A stretch of DNA of 49,770 nt, taken from positions 1 to 49,770 of the forward strand of contig JANLFV010000010.1 in the NCBI GenBank assembly GCA_024653345.1, given 5' to 3'. The notes beneath the pieces were generated by a model. That model was not told the origin of the DNA. It worked only from the letters and a program-made list of their open reading frames with translations, and made no database searches. Shown here piece after piece: positions 26,056 through 35,557 of this stretch. Origin of the DNA: Candidatus Acetothermia bacterium (lineage in GTDB: Bacteria; Bipolaricaulota; Bipolaricaulia; RBG-16-55-9; JANLFV01). Position 1 is the stretch's first letter; every line of letters begins with the position of its first letter. Both the position numbers and the translations under genes were made by a program.

Positions 26056-27349
26056 GCCTGAGGATGGCCTCGGAGAGGGTGACCAACTCCTCCTTTCCTC
26101 CGACCATGTCACGCAGCTTTAGCTTGCCCTGGGCTAGCTCATCCGGGCCGATGAGCAGGACATAGGGGATGGCGTAGGCATTGGCGTATTCCAGGTTGGC
26201 GCTCACGCCCCGGCCGATGAGGTCCATATCGGCCCTGATCCCAGCCCGCCGGAGTTGTTGCAGGATCTTCCAGCTCTCCTTGACCTTGCCGATGGGGATC
26301 ACGAAGAGCTCGACCCGCGACTTCTTTCGCGTGTCGCGCTTGGCCTGGATTACCTCGGTGATCGGCTCGAGGCCGAAGGAGATCCCCACTGCAGGGATCT
26401 CCTCCCCCGTCCCGAGGAACTGGCCGATTAAGTTGTCATAGCGCCCGCCGGCAGCGAGGGAACCCTCGAACGAGCCATCGGCCAGGAAGACCTCGAAGAT
26501 CGTGCCTGTATAGTAGCCCAGGCCGCGGGCGAGCGAGGGGGTGAAGATGACGCGAGGATCATCGATGTAGCCGAGGAGTTCCTCGAGCTCATCCAGCCCC
26601 TGGCTCTTGCCCATCCGGGTTCGCAGCGCCTGGAGCTTCTCGAGATTCGTGGCCGCGGTGTTAGCCCCCAGGATATCGGTCAGCAAGTGCTGCACGAAGT
26701 AGAGCAAGCGGTCGGCATTTGAGGCAGGAATTCCCCTGGTGATCAGTTCCTCCCTCACGCCTTCGGGGCCGATCTTGTCCAGCTTGTCCAGGGCCAGAAT
26801 GGCCGAATCCGCCAGTCCGGGCGGGACCTCGGCCTGAGCTGCAAGCTCCTGGAGCAGCCGGCGGCTGTTCAGCTCAATTCTCACATCAAGTCCGAGTTGC
26901 TCAAAGAAGTCCAGTGTCAGCTCGAGCAGCTCGGCCTCGGCGAGGAGCGACTTGGCCCCGATCGTGTCGACATCGCACTGCCAGAACTGGCGCAAGCGGC
27001 CGCGCTTGATCGGGCCATCGCGAAAGACCGGGCCGATCTGATAGGCCTTGAACGGCCGCTTGAGCGTAGGGTTCATCCCGACAAAGCGCGCGAGCGAGGT
27101 GGTCAGCTCGAACCGCAGCCCGAGCTCCCTTCCTCCCTGGTCGCGGAAACCGAAGGTTTCCTTGAGGATCTCCTCCCCGCCGCCGTATTTCGCGGCCAGG
27201 ACCTCCCAACGCTCGACGACCGGTGTCTCCAGGGGGTTGAAGCCGTAACGCTCGAATATCTCCTTCAGCAGGGAGACGATCTCCTCCCGAAGGATCTTCT
27301 CTTCCGGAGGGTAATCCCGCATCCCGCGGGGGAGCTGGAGCTTGACCAT
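26039..27349 (-). CDS. hisS: Histidyl-tRNA synthetase
   Basis: The 436-aa class II synthetase charges tRNA-His. Motif 1 region LQLPRGMRDYPPEEKI, motif 2 QIGPVFRDGPIKRGRLRQFWQCDVD, the histidine-specific loop ARGLGYYTGTIFEVF and motif 3 PAVGISFGLEPI are present, then a C-terminal anticodon-binding domain (VELFVIPIGKVKESW...). Motif 2 and the loop (TGTIFE rather than NRTVFE) look more archaeal/eukaryotic than typical bacterial. No Shine-Dalgarno sequence precedes the ATG, and the -10 box ends only 9 nt upstream, suggesting a leaderless mRNA. Confidence 0.97.
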   Translation of the reverse strand: MVKLQLPRGMRDYPPEEKILREEIVSLLKEIFERYGFNPLETPVVERWEVLAAKYGGGEEILKETFGFRDQGGRELGLRFELTTSLARFVGMNPTLKRPFKAYQIGPVFRDGPIKRGRLRQFWQCDVDTIGAKSLLAEAELLELTLDFFEQLGLDVRIELNSRRLLQELAAQAEVPPGLADSAILALDKLDKIGPEGVREELITRGIPASNADRLLYFVQHLLTDILGANTAATNLEKLQALRTRMGKSQGLDELEELLGYIDDPRVIFTPSLARGLGYYTGTIFEVFLADGSFEGSLAAGGRYDNLIGQFLGTGEEIPAVGISFGLEPITEVIQAKRDTRKKSRVELFVIPIGKVKESWKILQQLRRAGIRADMDLIGRGVSANLEYANAYAIPYVLLIGPDELAQGKLKLRDMVGGKEELVTLSEAILRLKGRP

Positions 27350-27358
27350 GGCAAGGGT

Positions 27359-27387
27359 AACTTAGCACAGCCCGGCGGGGGTGTCAA
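27359..27387 (-). promoter_or_regulatory. Promoter of hisS, probably giving a leaderless mRNA
   Basis: On the minus strand TTGACA (27387-27382), 17-nt spacer, TAAGTT (27364-27359). Expected initiation near 27352 is within three bases of the hisS ATG at 27349. Confidence 0.75.
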
Positions 27388-27412
27388 TGATGCTCGGCGT
27401 GATCGGGCTGGA

Positions 27413-29034
27413 CTAGAAGCTCACCCCCGCCTCGACGGTCTGGACAAAGGAGTGGTCTTGAAGATCTAAGGCCGTATTGCTAGTGAGGCTGAGGCCCTTC
27501 CAGTTGCAGGCCAGCTGGAAGCGGATCAGAGAGAGTTGGAGCGGCACGCCGAGGGCCTCCTCCGCGGTCCAAACGAAGGAGCCGGTGAAAGTGAGCCCCT
27601 TGAGGGCCCGCCTGAGCCGCAGCTCCTGCCGGGCGAGGTGGGAAGCGGCGACCTTCTCGTTAGCCCCATCGCTATCGATGTCCCAAGGATCGGCTCGAAG
27701 GTGCTGGTGCTCCGGAGGTCGAGCTTATCGAGGGCGAACTCCAGGTAGACCTGGCGGCGCTTCAGCTCGAAGTGCTCCTCCTCGGCGCCGTCATCGTCGC
27801 CATCATACTTCAGAGGGCCGTAGTAGTCGTAGAGCCGGAAGAGGCCGTCGAAGGGGAAGGTGAGCCTGAGGGTGTAGTAGTCCAGCTCTAGCTCCAGCTT
27901 GTCGCCAGCGGCGATCAGGGCCTTGAGCGCAAGCGGGACCCCGAGAATGGTGGTGGAGTAATCGAGCTCCATAGAGATCCGCTGGAGTCCTACCTGGTTG
28001 AAAAGAGTAGTGCTGCGTATCAGCACCCCTTCGATGGAGAGGCCGCTGATCTGGAGGGAGCCGGAGTCGAAGGCCAGGGCCGAGTCCGAGGAGAACTTCA
28101 GTGCGAGCTTGGCCTTGATCCCTCCCGAGGTCTCGCCGTCAATGATGAGGGTATCACGGCTAGCGAGCGAGGGCGTCTGAGCCGGCCCGAGATCGTAGAG
28201 GCTGAAGTAGTTGGTGAGCTTGAGCCGCGGGTCTAGCATGGCCGAGGCGCTGAAGAGCATCGACTTGAAGGCCAGCTCGGTCCCGCCGGTGAAGATCAGA
28301 TCCTGGCTGAGCCTGGTTCTCGCCGGGATAGCGAGAGGTTGGAGGATGAGCTCGATCGCGTCGCTGAAGTCCAGGTCGGGGAAGAGCGCGGACCGGACCG
28401 TCCCCGTGATGGTGTAAGAACCCGGGGCGGCCTCAGAAGGGACATAGCCGATATACCTGATCTCCTCGCGAGCTCCCGGGGCTGCCAAGGTGACTGTCCA
28501 TTGAAGCGATTCCTTAGCGATCCTCACCCCCGGGGGCGCGATCGGCTCGATGGGCCAGCCGCGGGGGAGCTCCTCGAGCAGGGTGAACTCGACGCCCGGT
28601 GGGATCGGCTGTAAGGCCTCGATGATGATCGTCACCGCGAAGGCCTCGCCCGGGCGGACGGGGGAGGGGAAGGAGCGGAGGACCTTGACCCAATCGTTTG
28701 AGGCCAGCGTCCGCTTCATCGCCGCTGCTATGGCCTCTCCCATGGGGAAGGTCGCCTCCCAGCCGAGCCAGACCGTTCTCAGCCCCAGGTTGGAGAAGAA
28801 AAGTGTCCCGTCGAAGCCGAGGCCTTCGTAGTCCAACCCGAGGTCCAGTTGGGAGTAGAGCCCGAGGTCGAAGGCCGAGGTCTCGTAGCTCGTGGTCTGA
28901 GGGACCAGCTCGGCCCCGATCTCCCACCTGCCGGAGAGTTCCTCGCTCAGGGCAGGATAGGCCAGGACCCAGAAGGCAAGAGCGAAAATACCGACCTTGG
29001 ACGCTCCTCTGAGCAGTAACCCCAGCCCCGCCAT
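27413..29034 (-). pseudogene. Secreted/outer-membrane beta-rich protein, frameshifted near its 3' end
   Basis: The gene encodes about 540 aa if the frame is restored. The N-terminus has a signal peptide (GIFALAFWVLAYPALSEE), then short amphipathic strands, a CARDB/DUF11-like domain (about 105-235, VRPGEAFAVTIIIEALQPIPPGVEF, LPRGWPIEP), and a long series of alternating strands typical of a beta-barrel. At 27682-27684 a GGG run seems one G short. The given frame runs out at 27526 in Ser/Arg-rich nonsense, whereas adding one base gives ILGDIDSDGANEKVAASHLA and further good strands to TAG at 27413, ending VEAGVSF. A C-terminal Phe is the usual barrel-assembly signal, so the restored end is probably the real one. 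Sequencing error, slippage or decay are all possible. Confidence 0.75.
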
Positions 29035-29187
29035 CCTTGCCTCCGCGGGGATTCTACTGACAGGCCTGGCTGGTGAAAGTAATCTCCGTTACATAGCCTG
29101 CCCTCCAGCGTGGAAAGACCCTTGGGCTAGCAATGCATCCCTTCAAACCCTGTCAGGCAGGCCTAAGCTGTGCTCAATATCCGCTCC

Positions 29188-32100
29188 CTAGTCACACGGC
29201 CCACTCAGGGGGATCGTTGCCTCTACGGTCGTTGAGGCTCCCAGCTCGTCGGTCACCGTTAGAGTAACGGGAAGTTCTGCTGTCCAGTACCAGCCCGATG
29301 CCGAGTCCATTGTGCAAGACAATGCTCCTGTATCCACCCCGGAGAACTGGAAACTGCAAGAGCCCGATTGGCAGTAATCTCCCGTTGGGTCTTGACCGTG
29401 ATCAGTGTAGCCCGAGACTGGAGGGGGCGGTGGCTCGATGGGCTCGATGGGCACAGGACCACCGTAGGTGGGGACCGAGAACTCCCAGTCCCAGGTGACC
29501 TCATCGCCGTTGGGATCGGCGCTGCCATGCCAAGCCCCAAGGCCATGGAAGTCCATCCATTGTGTAACATTGACCATTGCTGAGAGAGTCACGGAGTAGG
29601 ATCTCTCCAAAACGAACTGGCCAGTGCCTTCAGAACTGAAGACATAGGTTGTGTTGATGCGATACGTGCCCAGCGGGCCCTCGTAGGGTGGATGCAATCC
29701 ATAAGAGATGCTGCTCTCTCCGGAGCAACTGGCCAGATCGATCGTGCCTCTCCAGTAATTCGGTCCTTGTTCGTCAACGTTGAGACAATCTCCCTGGACG
29801 CCGGAATACTCCCATCCCTCGGGCAAAGTCTCCGTTATCTCGAGCTGTCCGAACACTGACTCGACTTCAATCCTGACCAGGCCGTCGACCCAGGGAGCGA
29901 TGTTCGCGCCGCAATCGGGCGCTCCATTCACCCGATGGATCCAGTACCTTGAGGGGGGGCCTCCCGGCTTCACAGCTTCCAGGTGCACAACCTCATAGCA
30001 AGAAAAAGGATAAGCAGCCTCACTGCTACTCCCTAGATCCTCCCACTCGAAGGCGGCATAGGGCGGGATGTTGGCGATGGTGACCGTCTGGGTGGTGTTG
30101 GAAGAGGGATAGTCCTCGCCGCCCGCGTCGTCATCGTCCCAGACGGAGAGCTGAACTTCAAAGTCTCCGGCAAGGAGGTATCGTGGATGCCTAGGTCCTG
30201 GCCAACCGGGGTCTGGCACAGAGAGTCCTATTAGCTTCGGCTCGCCAACGCTGAGGCAGCCCTCCTCCGGTTCCCAGCAGGAAAGAAGAGGATTAGATAT
30301 CCATTCCCACTCGACAACCCGGGACCATTGCCCACTGTCATACGAGAGGTCCTCGAAAGCAATGACACCGGCGTCGGGCGGGATCTCCGGCTCCTGGCAG
30401 GCCAAGTTGCCAGCGCCTATTTCGGCGCAGCTTGGCAGCAAATCCGGCGGCTGCTCGAAATGCCAGGAGAAGTCGGCCACCGGCGGGACATTGAGCACTA
30501 AGAAAGGTCTTGTGATAGAGTCGCTGTTCCCCGAGGCATCCCAGACTGTTAGGGTCAGTTCGAAAAAGCATTCATCCTCAAACCAGGCCGTCGGATTCTG
30601 CTCCTCGGAGAAGAACGAGCAGTGGTATGGATCCCACCATGGGGGCGGCTCAGGCCCTGGCTCAAAGTGGGGGAAATACTCCGCCCCCTCCCACCGCCAG
30701 GTGACGATCTCCCCGCTCTCCACATCGGCCTCATAGGTTGAGATATCGCCGTCGTCATCAGTGACGGTGAGCGCGACATGATAGGTCCCGGCCTGTCCAT
30801 ATTAATGGGAGGGGTTCTGCTCCTCGGAGCTTTCTCCATCACCAAAGTCCCAATGCCAGCTTACGATTTGACCATCATGGTCGACTCCCGCTGCGGAGAA
30901 GTAGATCGCACCTGCACCAGAGCGGTCTTCAAAGAGGACATCATCCAGCTCAGTCGGGACATCGAATGGGACGTCGAGGCCGGCCATCAGCTCAGTCGGG
31001 TCAAAGCCGGGGGGATAGCTTCCGTGCGTCTCGCGGTCCACCGTCCAGGTGAAGTCCGCTCGAAGCTCTCCTGCCTCCCAGGTGAAGCTCGCCTCCGGCG
31101 GGACATTGAGGACGGTGATCTCCTTGATCACCTCGGCCTCGGCACCGTCATCGTCGGCCACGATCATGCGGACGGTGTAGATCCCGTCATCGGGGTATTG
31201 ATGGCCGAGCTGGTTCCGCTGGCCCGGCGGGCCGAACTCCCGCGCGCTCTCCCATTCCACGACCGTCCCATCCCCAAGCTCCCAGCGGACCAGGGCGATC
31301 TCCCCGTCTGGGTCCGCGAACTCCGGGGTGAAGAGGGCCTCTTCGAGGTCCGTCGGGGTCAAGGGAGCCCAGGTGAAGTCGGCCTCCGGCGGGCGGTTCC
31401 CCACTTCGACCATCCCCTCCGCGGTGGCGGTGCAGAAGTCGTTATCCACGACCGTGAGTGTGACGGTGTAGCGCCCTTTCCGGCCATAGCGATGCTCCGG
31501 CTCCCAGGCCCGAGAGGTATTCCCATCCCCGAAGGCCCAGCTCCAGGCGACAAGGTAGCCGTCGGGATCATGGGCACGGTTGATGAAGAAGATGAGCTCA
31601 TCGGTCAGGGGACTGGGATTAGAGAGCTCGAACTCCGCCAGTGGGAGCGTCCCCGGCAGGCATTCGTGGCCCTCCAGGCCTTCCACCGCCTCCGGCAGAG
31701 GCTTCTCGCCATACTGGATGGTGTAGTAGTCCTCGTCCACCGCCGCCTCTTTTGCTAGGGTCGAGGCCCCGGTCACATAGATCCGGCCGGCCGGGCTTGC
31801 GGCCACGGCATAGGGGATGTCGTCCCCCAGGCCGCCGTCGTAGCGGACCTCCCAGAGCTCCTCCCCTTCTGAGTTATACTTGACCGTCCGGTAGTCCCAG
31901 CCTGCCGCGCCCTTGTGGCCGCCAGTTACGACGATTTCATCCCCTTGGAGGGGCTCCTTCGCCGGGAGGGTCGCGACCCCTTGGGGCTCCCCGAGGAAGG
32001 GCTCCTGCCAGATGAGCCGGCCGGTAGGGCTATATTTGGCGATCCCACCCGAGCCGACGATGAGCACGCTCCCCTGAGAATCAAGGGCCACGCCCGTCGG

Positions 32101-32730
32101 CTCGCCCGGACAAGGAATCTGCCAGAGCCGCTCTCCAGCCTGGAGGTAATATTCCGCAATCCCGGCAGACCCGATGACTACAACTATGTCGCCGGAGCCG
32201 GCCAGGCCAGAGGGCTCGCCGGGGTAGGCCAGGCTCGCGAGCCTCTCCCCTGCGGGGCTGTAGACCTCGACGCCCGCGGGGCCACAGACGACGAGCCGAT
32301 CGCCTGCCATGGCCGCGACCTTATGAAACTCGCCAGCTACGGCCCAGAGCCGCTCCCCCGCGGAGGTGAGCTTGACCAAGCCGGCTGTGCCGGCCACGAC
32401 GATATCGGCCAAGGAGTCGGTCGCCACGCCATAGGCTATCCCGGCGTAGGGCGCTTCCCAGAGCTTCCGCCCCGCCTCAGAATACTTGATGATCCCTGAG
32501 GTTCCGACGACGACCACCTCTCCACGAAAGTCCACGGCCAGGCCGTAGGCGATATCCTCTGTGGCATTATGGCCGTCGCTCCATATCGCGAGCGGGACCG
32601 GGGGATAGGCCATCATCTGGGCGCTGGTCAGGTGATCCAAATGGCCGGGGAAGAGCAGGGTGAGCGAACCGATGATGGCCAACCCGATTGACCGGATGAG
32701 AAGAGAGCTAAACCCCTTCTGCGCCTCCAT
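29188..32730 (-). pseudogene. Secreted propeller-PKD protein split by an in-frame TAA
   Basis: One reading frame of about 1180 codons is interrupted only by TAA at 30804-30802. It starts with a signal segment, then a beta-propeller of repeated blades (SGGIAKYSPTGRLIWQEP, PAGVEVYSPAGERLASLAY), then at least four PKD domains (WSWAFGDGNTS, WHWDFGDGESS) and a Cys-containing C-terminal part. The TAA falls inside a PKD motif: NPSH, stop, then YGQAGTYHVALTVTDDDGD in the same frame. In a sister domain the corresponding position reads GHQYPDDGIYTV, so CAA to TAA (one C-to-T change) explains it. ATG at 32730 has GGAGGAAGGAGGG upstream. A c-di-GMP-I riboswitch precedes the gene, so the product is likely a signalling-controlled surface or adhesion protein. 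Confidence 0.8.
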
Positions 32731-32770
32731 CGTAAGACCCTCCTTCCTCCTTTTCGAGAGGGCCTACGCT

Positions 32771-32796
32771 GAAGGATGCGGTGACGAGCATCCTTC
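32771..32796 (-). promoter_or_regulatory. Switching hairpin (expression platform) downstream of the aptamer
   Basis: On the minus strand GAAGGATGC pairs with GCATCCTTC around an 8-nt loop (9 bp). Its 5' arm reuses the bases (32793-32787) that would close the aptamer P1 stem, so the two structures exclude each other. There is no T-run, so the output could be translational or act further downstream, near the ribosome-binding site at about 32740-32755. Confidence 0.55.
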
Positions 32797-32922
32797 CGCA
32801 GCCCGGCCGACAGGCCCCTGCACCTCTGCCGCAGCCCGCAGGGCTGCTCATATGGTGCAGGCGGAGCCTGCCTCGTGGCTTTGCGCCCTCACGTTCCCGT
32901 GAGTTTGCCCTTTCGGGATACC
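32787..32922 (-). promoter_or_regulatory. Cyclic di-GMP-I (GEMM) riboswitch aptamer
   Basis: The minus strand carries the two conserved GEMM core strands, GGGCAAAC (32910-32903) and GGCGCAAAGCC (32887-32877). They are joined by a 6-bp stem CTCACG/CGTGAG capped by a GNRA loop, GGAA. CCACGAGGC follows, as in family members, then two further hairpins (GCAGGC-TCC-GCCTGC and GCAGCC-CTGC-GGGCTGC). A P1 stem GGTATCC (32922-32916) with GGATGCT (32793-32787) closes it. The base matching the ligand-contacting G20 of Vc2 is G (A-GGG-C context), favouring c-di-GMP over cyclic AMP-GMP. The second half is longer than usual, so the 3' boundary is tentative. It lies between a good promoter and the propeller-PKD gene. 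Confidence 0.8.
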
Positions 32923-32928
32923 GGCTCA

Positions 32929-32958
32929 CTTATACCATATCCCTTGCAGCGGAGTCAA
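32929..32958 (-). promoter_or_regulatory. Promoter of the riboswitch-propeller-PKD gene
   Basis: TTGACT (32958-32953), 18-nt spacer, TATAAG (32934-32929), with a TG one base before the -10 (extended -10). Initiation is expected near 32922, exactly where the aptamer begins. Confidence 0.75.
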
Positions 32959-32977
32959 GGCCCGAGCTCGCTCATGC

Positions 32978-34015
32978 TCATACGGCACTGACCCAGAGGT
33001 CGGCGAGGGCGAGCCGCTTCCCCAGAAGTCGCTCGATCAAGGCCAGGTTTGTCCTCAAGTGCTCGGTGAGCCGGGGGGCGCGGAACCGCCCCCCGAAGAG
33101 GCCAATGAAGGGGATGATCTGGTCGGCCATGTAGCGGTCGAGTGTCGCCCCGCTCTCGAGGTCCTCGAGCAGTTGCTGGGCCGCCTCCTGGCCCACCTCC
33201 TCCGCCCGCTTCCCCCGCTCGCGAAGGGCGTCCCCGCCGAGGACGGTCTTCTCGAAGGTTGCGGCCAGAACGATCCCCGAGCCGGGAGAGCGCGTGTCGG
33301 CGTAGGCCGTGCTGATCTCCACCGGAGCATCAAGGCCCCGCAGCAGCGCTTTCGCGGCCTCGGCCTGCCGCTCGGCTACCCGCGCCTCCCGCAGGTAATG
33401 GGAGGCGATCGAGACCCCTTTGACCCGGAGGAGCCTCCCCCGCTCGCTCAGCTCCAGCGGGCCGGCGATCTTGGCTGGATAGAGGACCGCCTCAGCACGG
33501 GCCCCGCCCTTGGGGTAGAAGCCCTCCCGCTCGACCCGGACCTCTGCTTCGTAGCCGAAGCCCCTAAGGAGCGCGAAGTTGACGAGCCTGAAGTAAGGGA
33601 GCGGCGGAGCCCACTTCCCGAAGGTCCCGCCGCCCTCAATCTTGACCCTCACCGGCTGCTTGGCCCCGAGGCAGGCGAGCTGCAAGGTCTGGAGGACCAG
33701 CCCGACCGAGCCGGCGGTCTCGATCTCGAGCCTCAGTTGGGTCTTCTTGATCTCGCCGGGCTTGAAGAGGACCTCCTGGGAGCCGAGCTTGGCCCCCTCT
33801 AGTTCGGCCTCACATAGCTCCGCCACGGCCAGGAGCCCGGCGAGGTGCTGGGCCGCCAGCCCGGGATTGGGCCGGCTCTTCCGGATGTTGTAGATCCTGA
33901 CCGGCCTTTTCAGGGCCGCGGCCAGGCCGATTCCCAGCCTCAGGACCGAGCCTCCGCCGAGCGAGCCGTCGATCTCCAGGAGCGCTCTCTCCATCAGGTC
34001 GCTCAACTCCCTCAT
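32978..34015 (-). CDS. rtcA: RNA 3'-terminal phosphate cyclase (RtcA family)
   Basis: The 345-aa enzyme (start ATG 34015; TTG 34039 or ATG 33994 are alternatives) would convert RNA 3'-phosphates to 2',3'-cyclic phosphates via an enzyme-His-AMP intermediate. Family motifs are RIYNIRKSRPNPGLAAQHLAGL (the R/R/QH residues), KIEGGGTFGKWAPP, FYPKGGARAEA, DQIIPFIGLFGG, and LTEHLRTNLALIERLLG with the catalytic His. The usual N-terminal GEGGGQ loop is altered: DGSLGGGSVLRLG lacks the Glu and Gln. It is divergent from tilS, with no rtcB or rtcR in view. The role is probably RNA repair or end maintenance. Confidence 0.92.
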   Translation of the reverse strand: MRELSDLMERALLEIDGSLGGGSVLRLGIGLAAALKRPVRIYNIRKSRPNPGLAAQHLAGLLAVAELCEAELEGAKLGSQEVLFKPGEIKKTQLRLEIETAGSVGLVLQTLQLACLGAKQPVRVKIEGGGTFGKWAPPLPYFRLVNFALLRGFGYEAEVRVEREGFYPKGGARAEAVLYPAKIAGPLELSERGRLLRVKGVSIASHYLREARVAERQAEAAKALLRGLDAPVEISTAYADTRSPGSGIVLAATFEKTVLGGDALRERGKRAEEVGQEAAQQLLEDLESGATLDRYMADQIIPFIGLFGGRFRAPRLTEHLRTNLALIERLLGKRLALADLWVSAV

Positions 34016-34133
34016 TCGCACTCGCCCCAGCCAGATCAAGGGCTGGCTGCAAGAGGAAGCCGCCGCCGAGGATACAACCTCTTGACCTCCCTGACCAAGA
34101 GCCTATCGAACCGCGGCGAGCCAGGTCAGGCGG

Positions 34134-34162
34134 TTGAACCGGCGCGCATCGGGGAGCATAAT
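34134..34162 (+). promoter_or_regulatory. Promoter of tilS-rseP, probably giving a leaderless mRNA
   Basis: TTGAAC (34134-34139), 17-nt spacer, CATAAT (34157-34162). The tilS ATG lies 9 nt after the -10, with no ribosome-binding site between them. Confidence 0.6.
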
Positions 34163-34171
34163 CAAGATCGG

Positions 34172-35557
34172 ATGCGCGATAAGGTTCGACGGACCATCAG
34201 CCGCTATGGGATGCTCACGCCGGGGGAGCGGGTCCTCGTGGCCGTCTCCGGCGGGGTCGACTCCGTAGTTCTCCTCCGCCTGCTCTATGAGCTGCGGGGC
34301 GAGCTGGGCGTCTCTCTTGCTATGGCCCACCTCGATCACCGGATCCGCGGCGCGGATTCCGAGGCCGACGCGGCGTTCGTGGCCGCGGAGGCGAGGAGGC
34401 TCGATCTCCCTCTAGTGCTGGAGGCTCGTGATGTCCCGGCCTACGCCGAGGGGCGGGGCCTCTCGCTCGAGGAGGCGGCCCGCGAGGTCCGGTATCAGTT
34501 CTTGGAGGAGGCCGCCGCCAAGGTGGCAGCCGACAAGGTCGCCCTCGCCCACCAGCGGGACGATCTGGTCGAGACGCTCCTCCTCAACTTGATCCGCGGC
34601 GCAGGGCTGGCCGGCCTGCGCGGGATGGCCCCCGTCCGGGGCCGGCTCATCCGCCCGCTCATCAACTGCTCGCGAGCGGAGATCGAGCAGTTCGCTGGTG
34701 AGCAGGGGCTGGAATACCGGCAGGATCGGACGAACCTGGAGCTTCACCACCTGCGAAATCGGGTCCGGCTCGAGCTCCTCCCGCTGCTCGAGACCTATCG
34801 CCCCAACATCGCAGCCCGGCTGGCTCAGACGGCCCAACTGCTGGGCCAGGCTGCGGACTATCTCGAGGGGCTGGCTGAAGCTCGGCTAGAGCAGATGATC
34901 ATCTCTCGTGGAGCTGACGAGCTTCTCTTGGATCGACGGAAGCTGCTGGGGGAGGAACCGCTCCTCCAGTCCACCGTCCTCCGCGAGGCGGTCCGCCGGG
35001 TTCGGGGCACTCTGCGGGACCTGGAGTTCGGCCACCTCCAGAAGATGTTGGAGCTGAGCCGGCGGCCCCAGCAGCGACTAGAGCTCGATCTCCCCGGCGG
35101 GGTTCGCTTCCGGCGCGAGGGGGATAGGCTGATCTTGACCAAGGCCGGAAGAGAAGAGGCCGAGCCTCGGGGCTACGAATTCCCTCTCTCCCTGGGCAAG
35201 AACACCCTGGATGAGATCGGCTGGGAGCTCACCCTGGAGGAGGCCGAGCCGCCGGGAGTGTTCGCCGAGGAACGGTTGCAGGTGCTGGTTGATCGCGATA
35301 GAATAGCTGAGCCGCTAACGCTCAGGATTTGGCGGCCGGGCGACCGTTTTCGCCCGCTCGGGATGAGGGGGACAAAGAAGCTGCAGGACCTGTTCGTCGA
35401 TGAGAAGGTCCCTCAGCGCGAGCGCGGCCAGGTTCCGCTGGTCTGCGATCGGCGGGGGATCGTCTGGGTGGTGGGGCTGAGAATAAGTGAGGACTACAAG
35501 GTGACAGAGGCCACCAGGAGAGCCCTGAGGATCAGGGCAAGGAGGCTCGAGCGATGA
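34172..35557 (+). CDS. tilS: tRNA(Ile)-lysidine synthase (TilS)
   Basis: The 461-aa enzyme puts lysine on C34 of tRNA-Ile(CAU) so that it reads AUA. The N-terminal PP-loop ATPase has VAVSGGVDSVVLLRLLY (residues about 23-39) and MAHLDHRIRG. AHQRDDLVETLLLNLIRGAGL follows, where the family usually has HHxxDQ. The C-terminal TilS domain includes LRIWRPGDRFRPLGMRGTKKLQDLFVDEKVP. ATG at 34172 is just 9 nt from the -10 box. The stop overlaps rseP (ATGA), so the two are coupled. Confidence 0.96.
   Translation: MRDKVRRTISRYGMLTPGERVLVAVSGGVDSVVLLRLLYELRGELGVSLAMAHLDHRIRGADSEADAAFVAAEARRLDLPLVLEARDVPAYAEGRGLSLEEAAREVRYQFLEEAAAKVAADKVALAHQRDDLVETLLLNLIRGAGLAGLRGMAPVRGRLIRPLINCSRAEIEQFAGEQGLEYRQDRTNLELHHLRNRVRLELLPLLETYRPNIAARLAQTAQLLGQAADYLEGLAEARLEQMIISRGADELLLDRRKLLGEEPLLQSTVLREAVRRVRGTLRDLEFGHLQKMLELSRRPQQRLELDLPGGVRFRREGDRLILTKAGREEAEPRGYEFPLSLGKNTLDEIGWELTLEEAEPPGVFAEERLQVLVDRDRIAEPLTLRIWRPGDRFRPLGMRGTKKLQDLFVDEKVPQRERGQVPLVCDRRGIVWVVGLRISEDYKVTEATRRALRIRARRLER

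Noticed and set aside
29035-29187. Second riboswitch upstream of the beta-barrel gene
   Set aside because: No GEMM core strands or other known aptamer motif, and no convincing -35/-10 pair; the gene may be read through from the propeller-PKD gene.
30802-30804. TAA recoded as glutamine
   Set aside because: Many genes in the window end at TAA, TGA or TAG in the expected place, so a global recoding is excluded; a local mutation or error is simpler.
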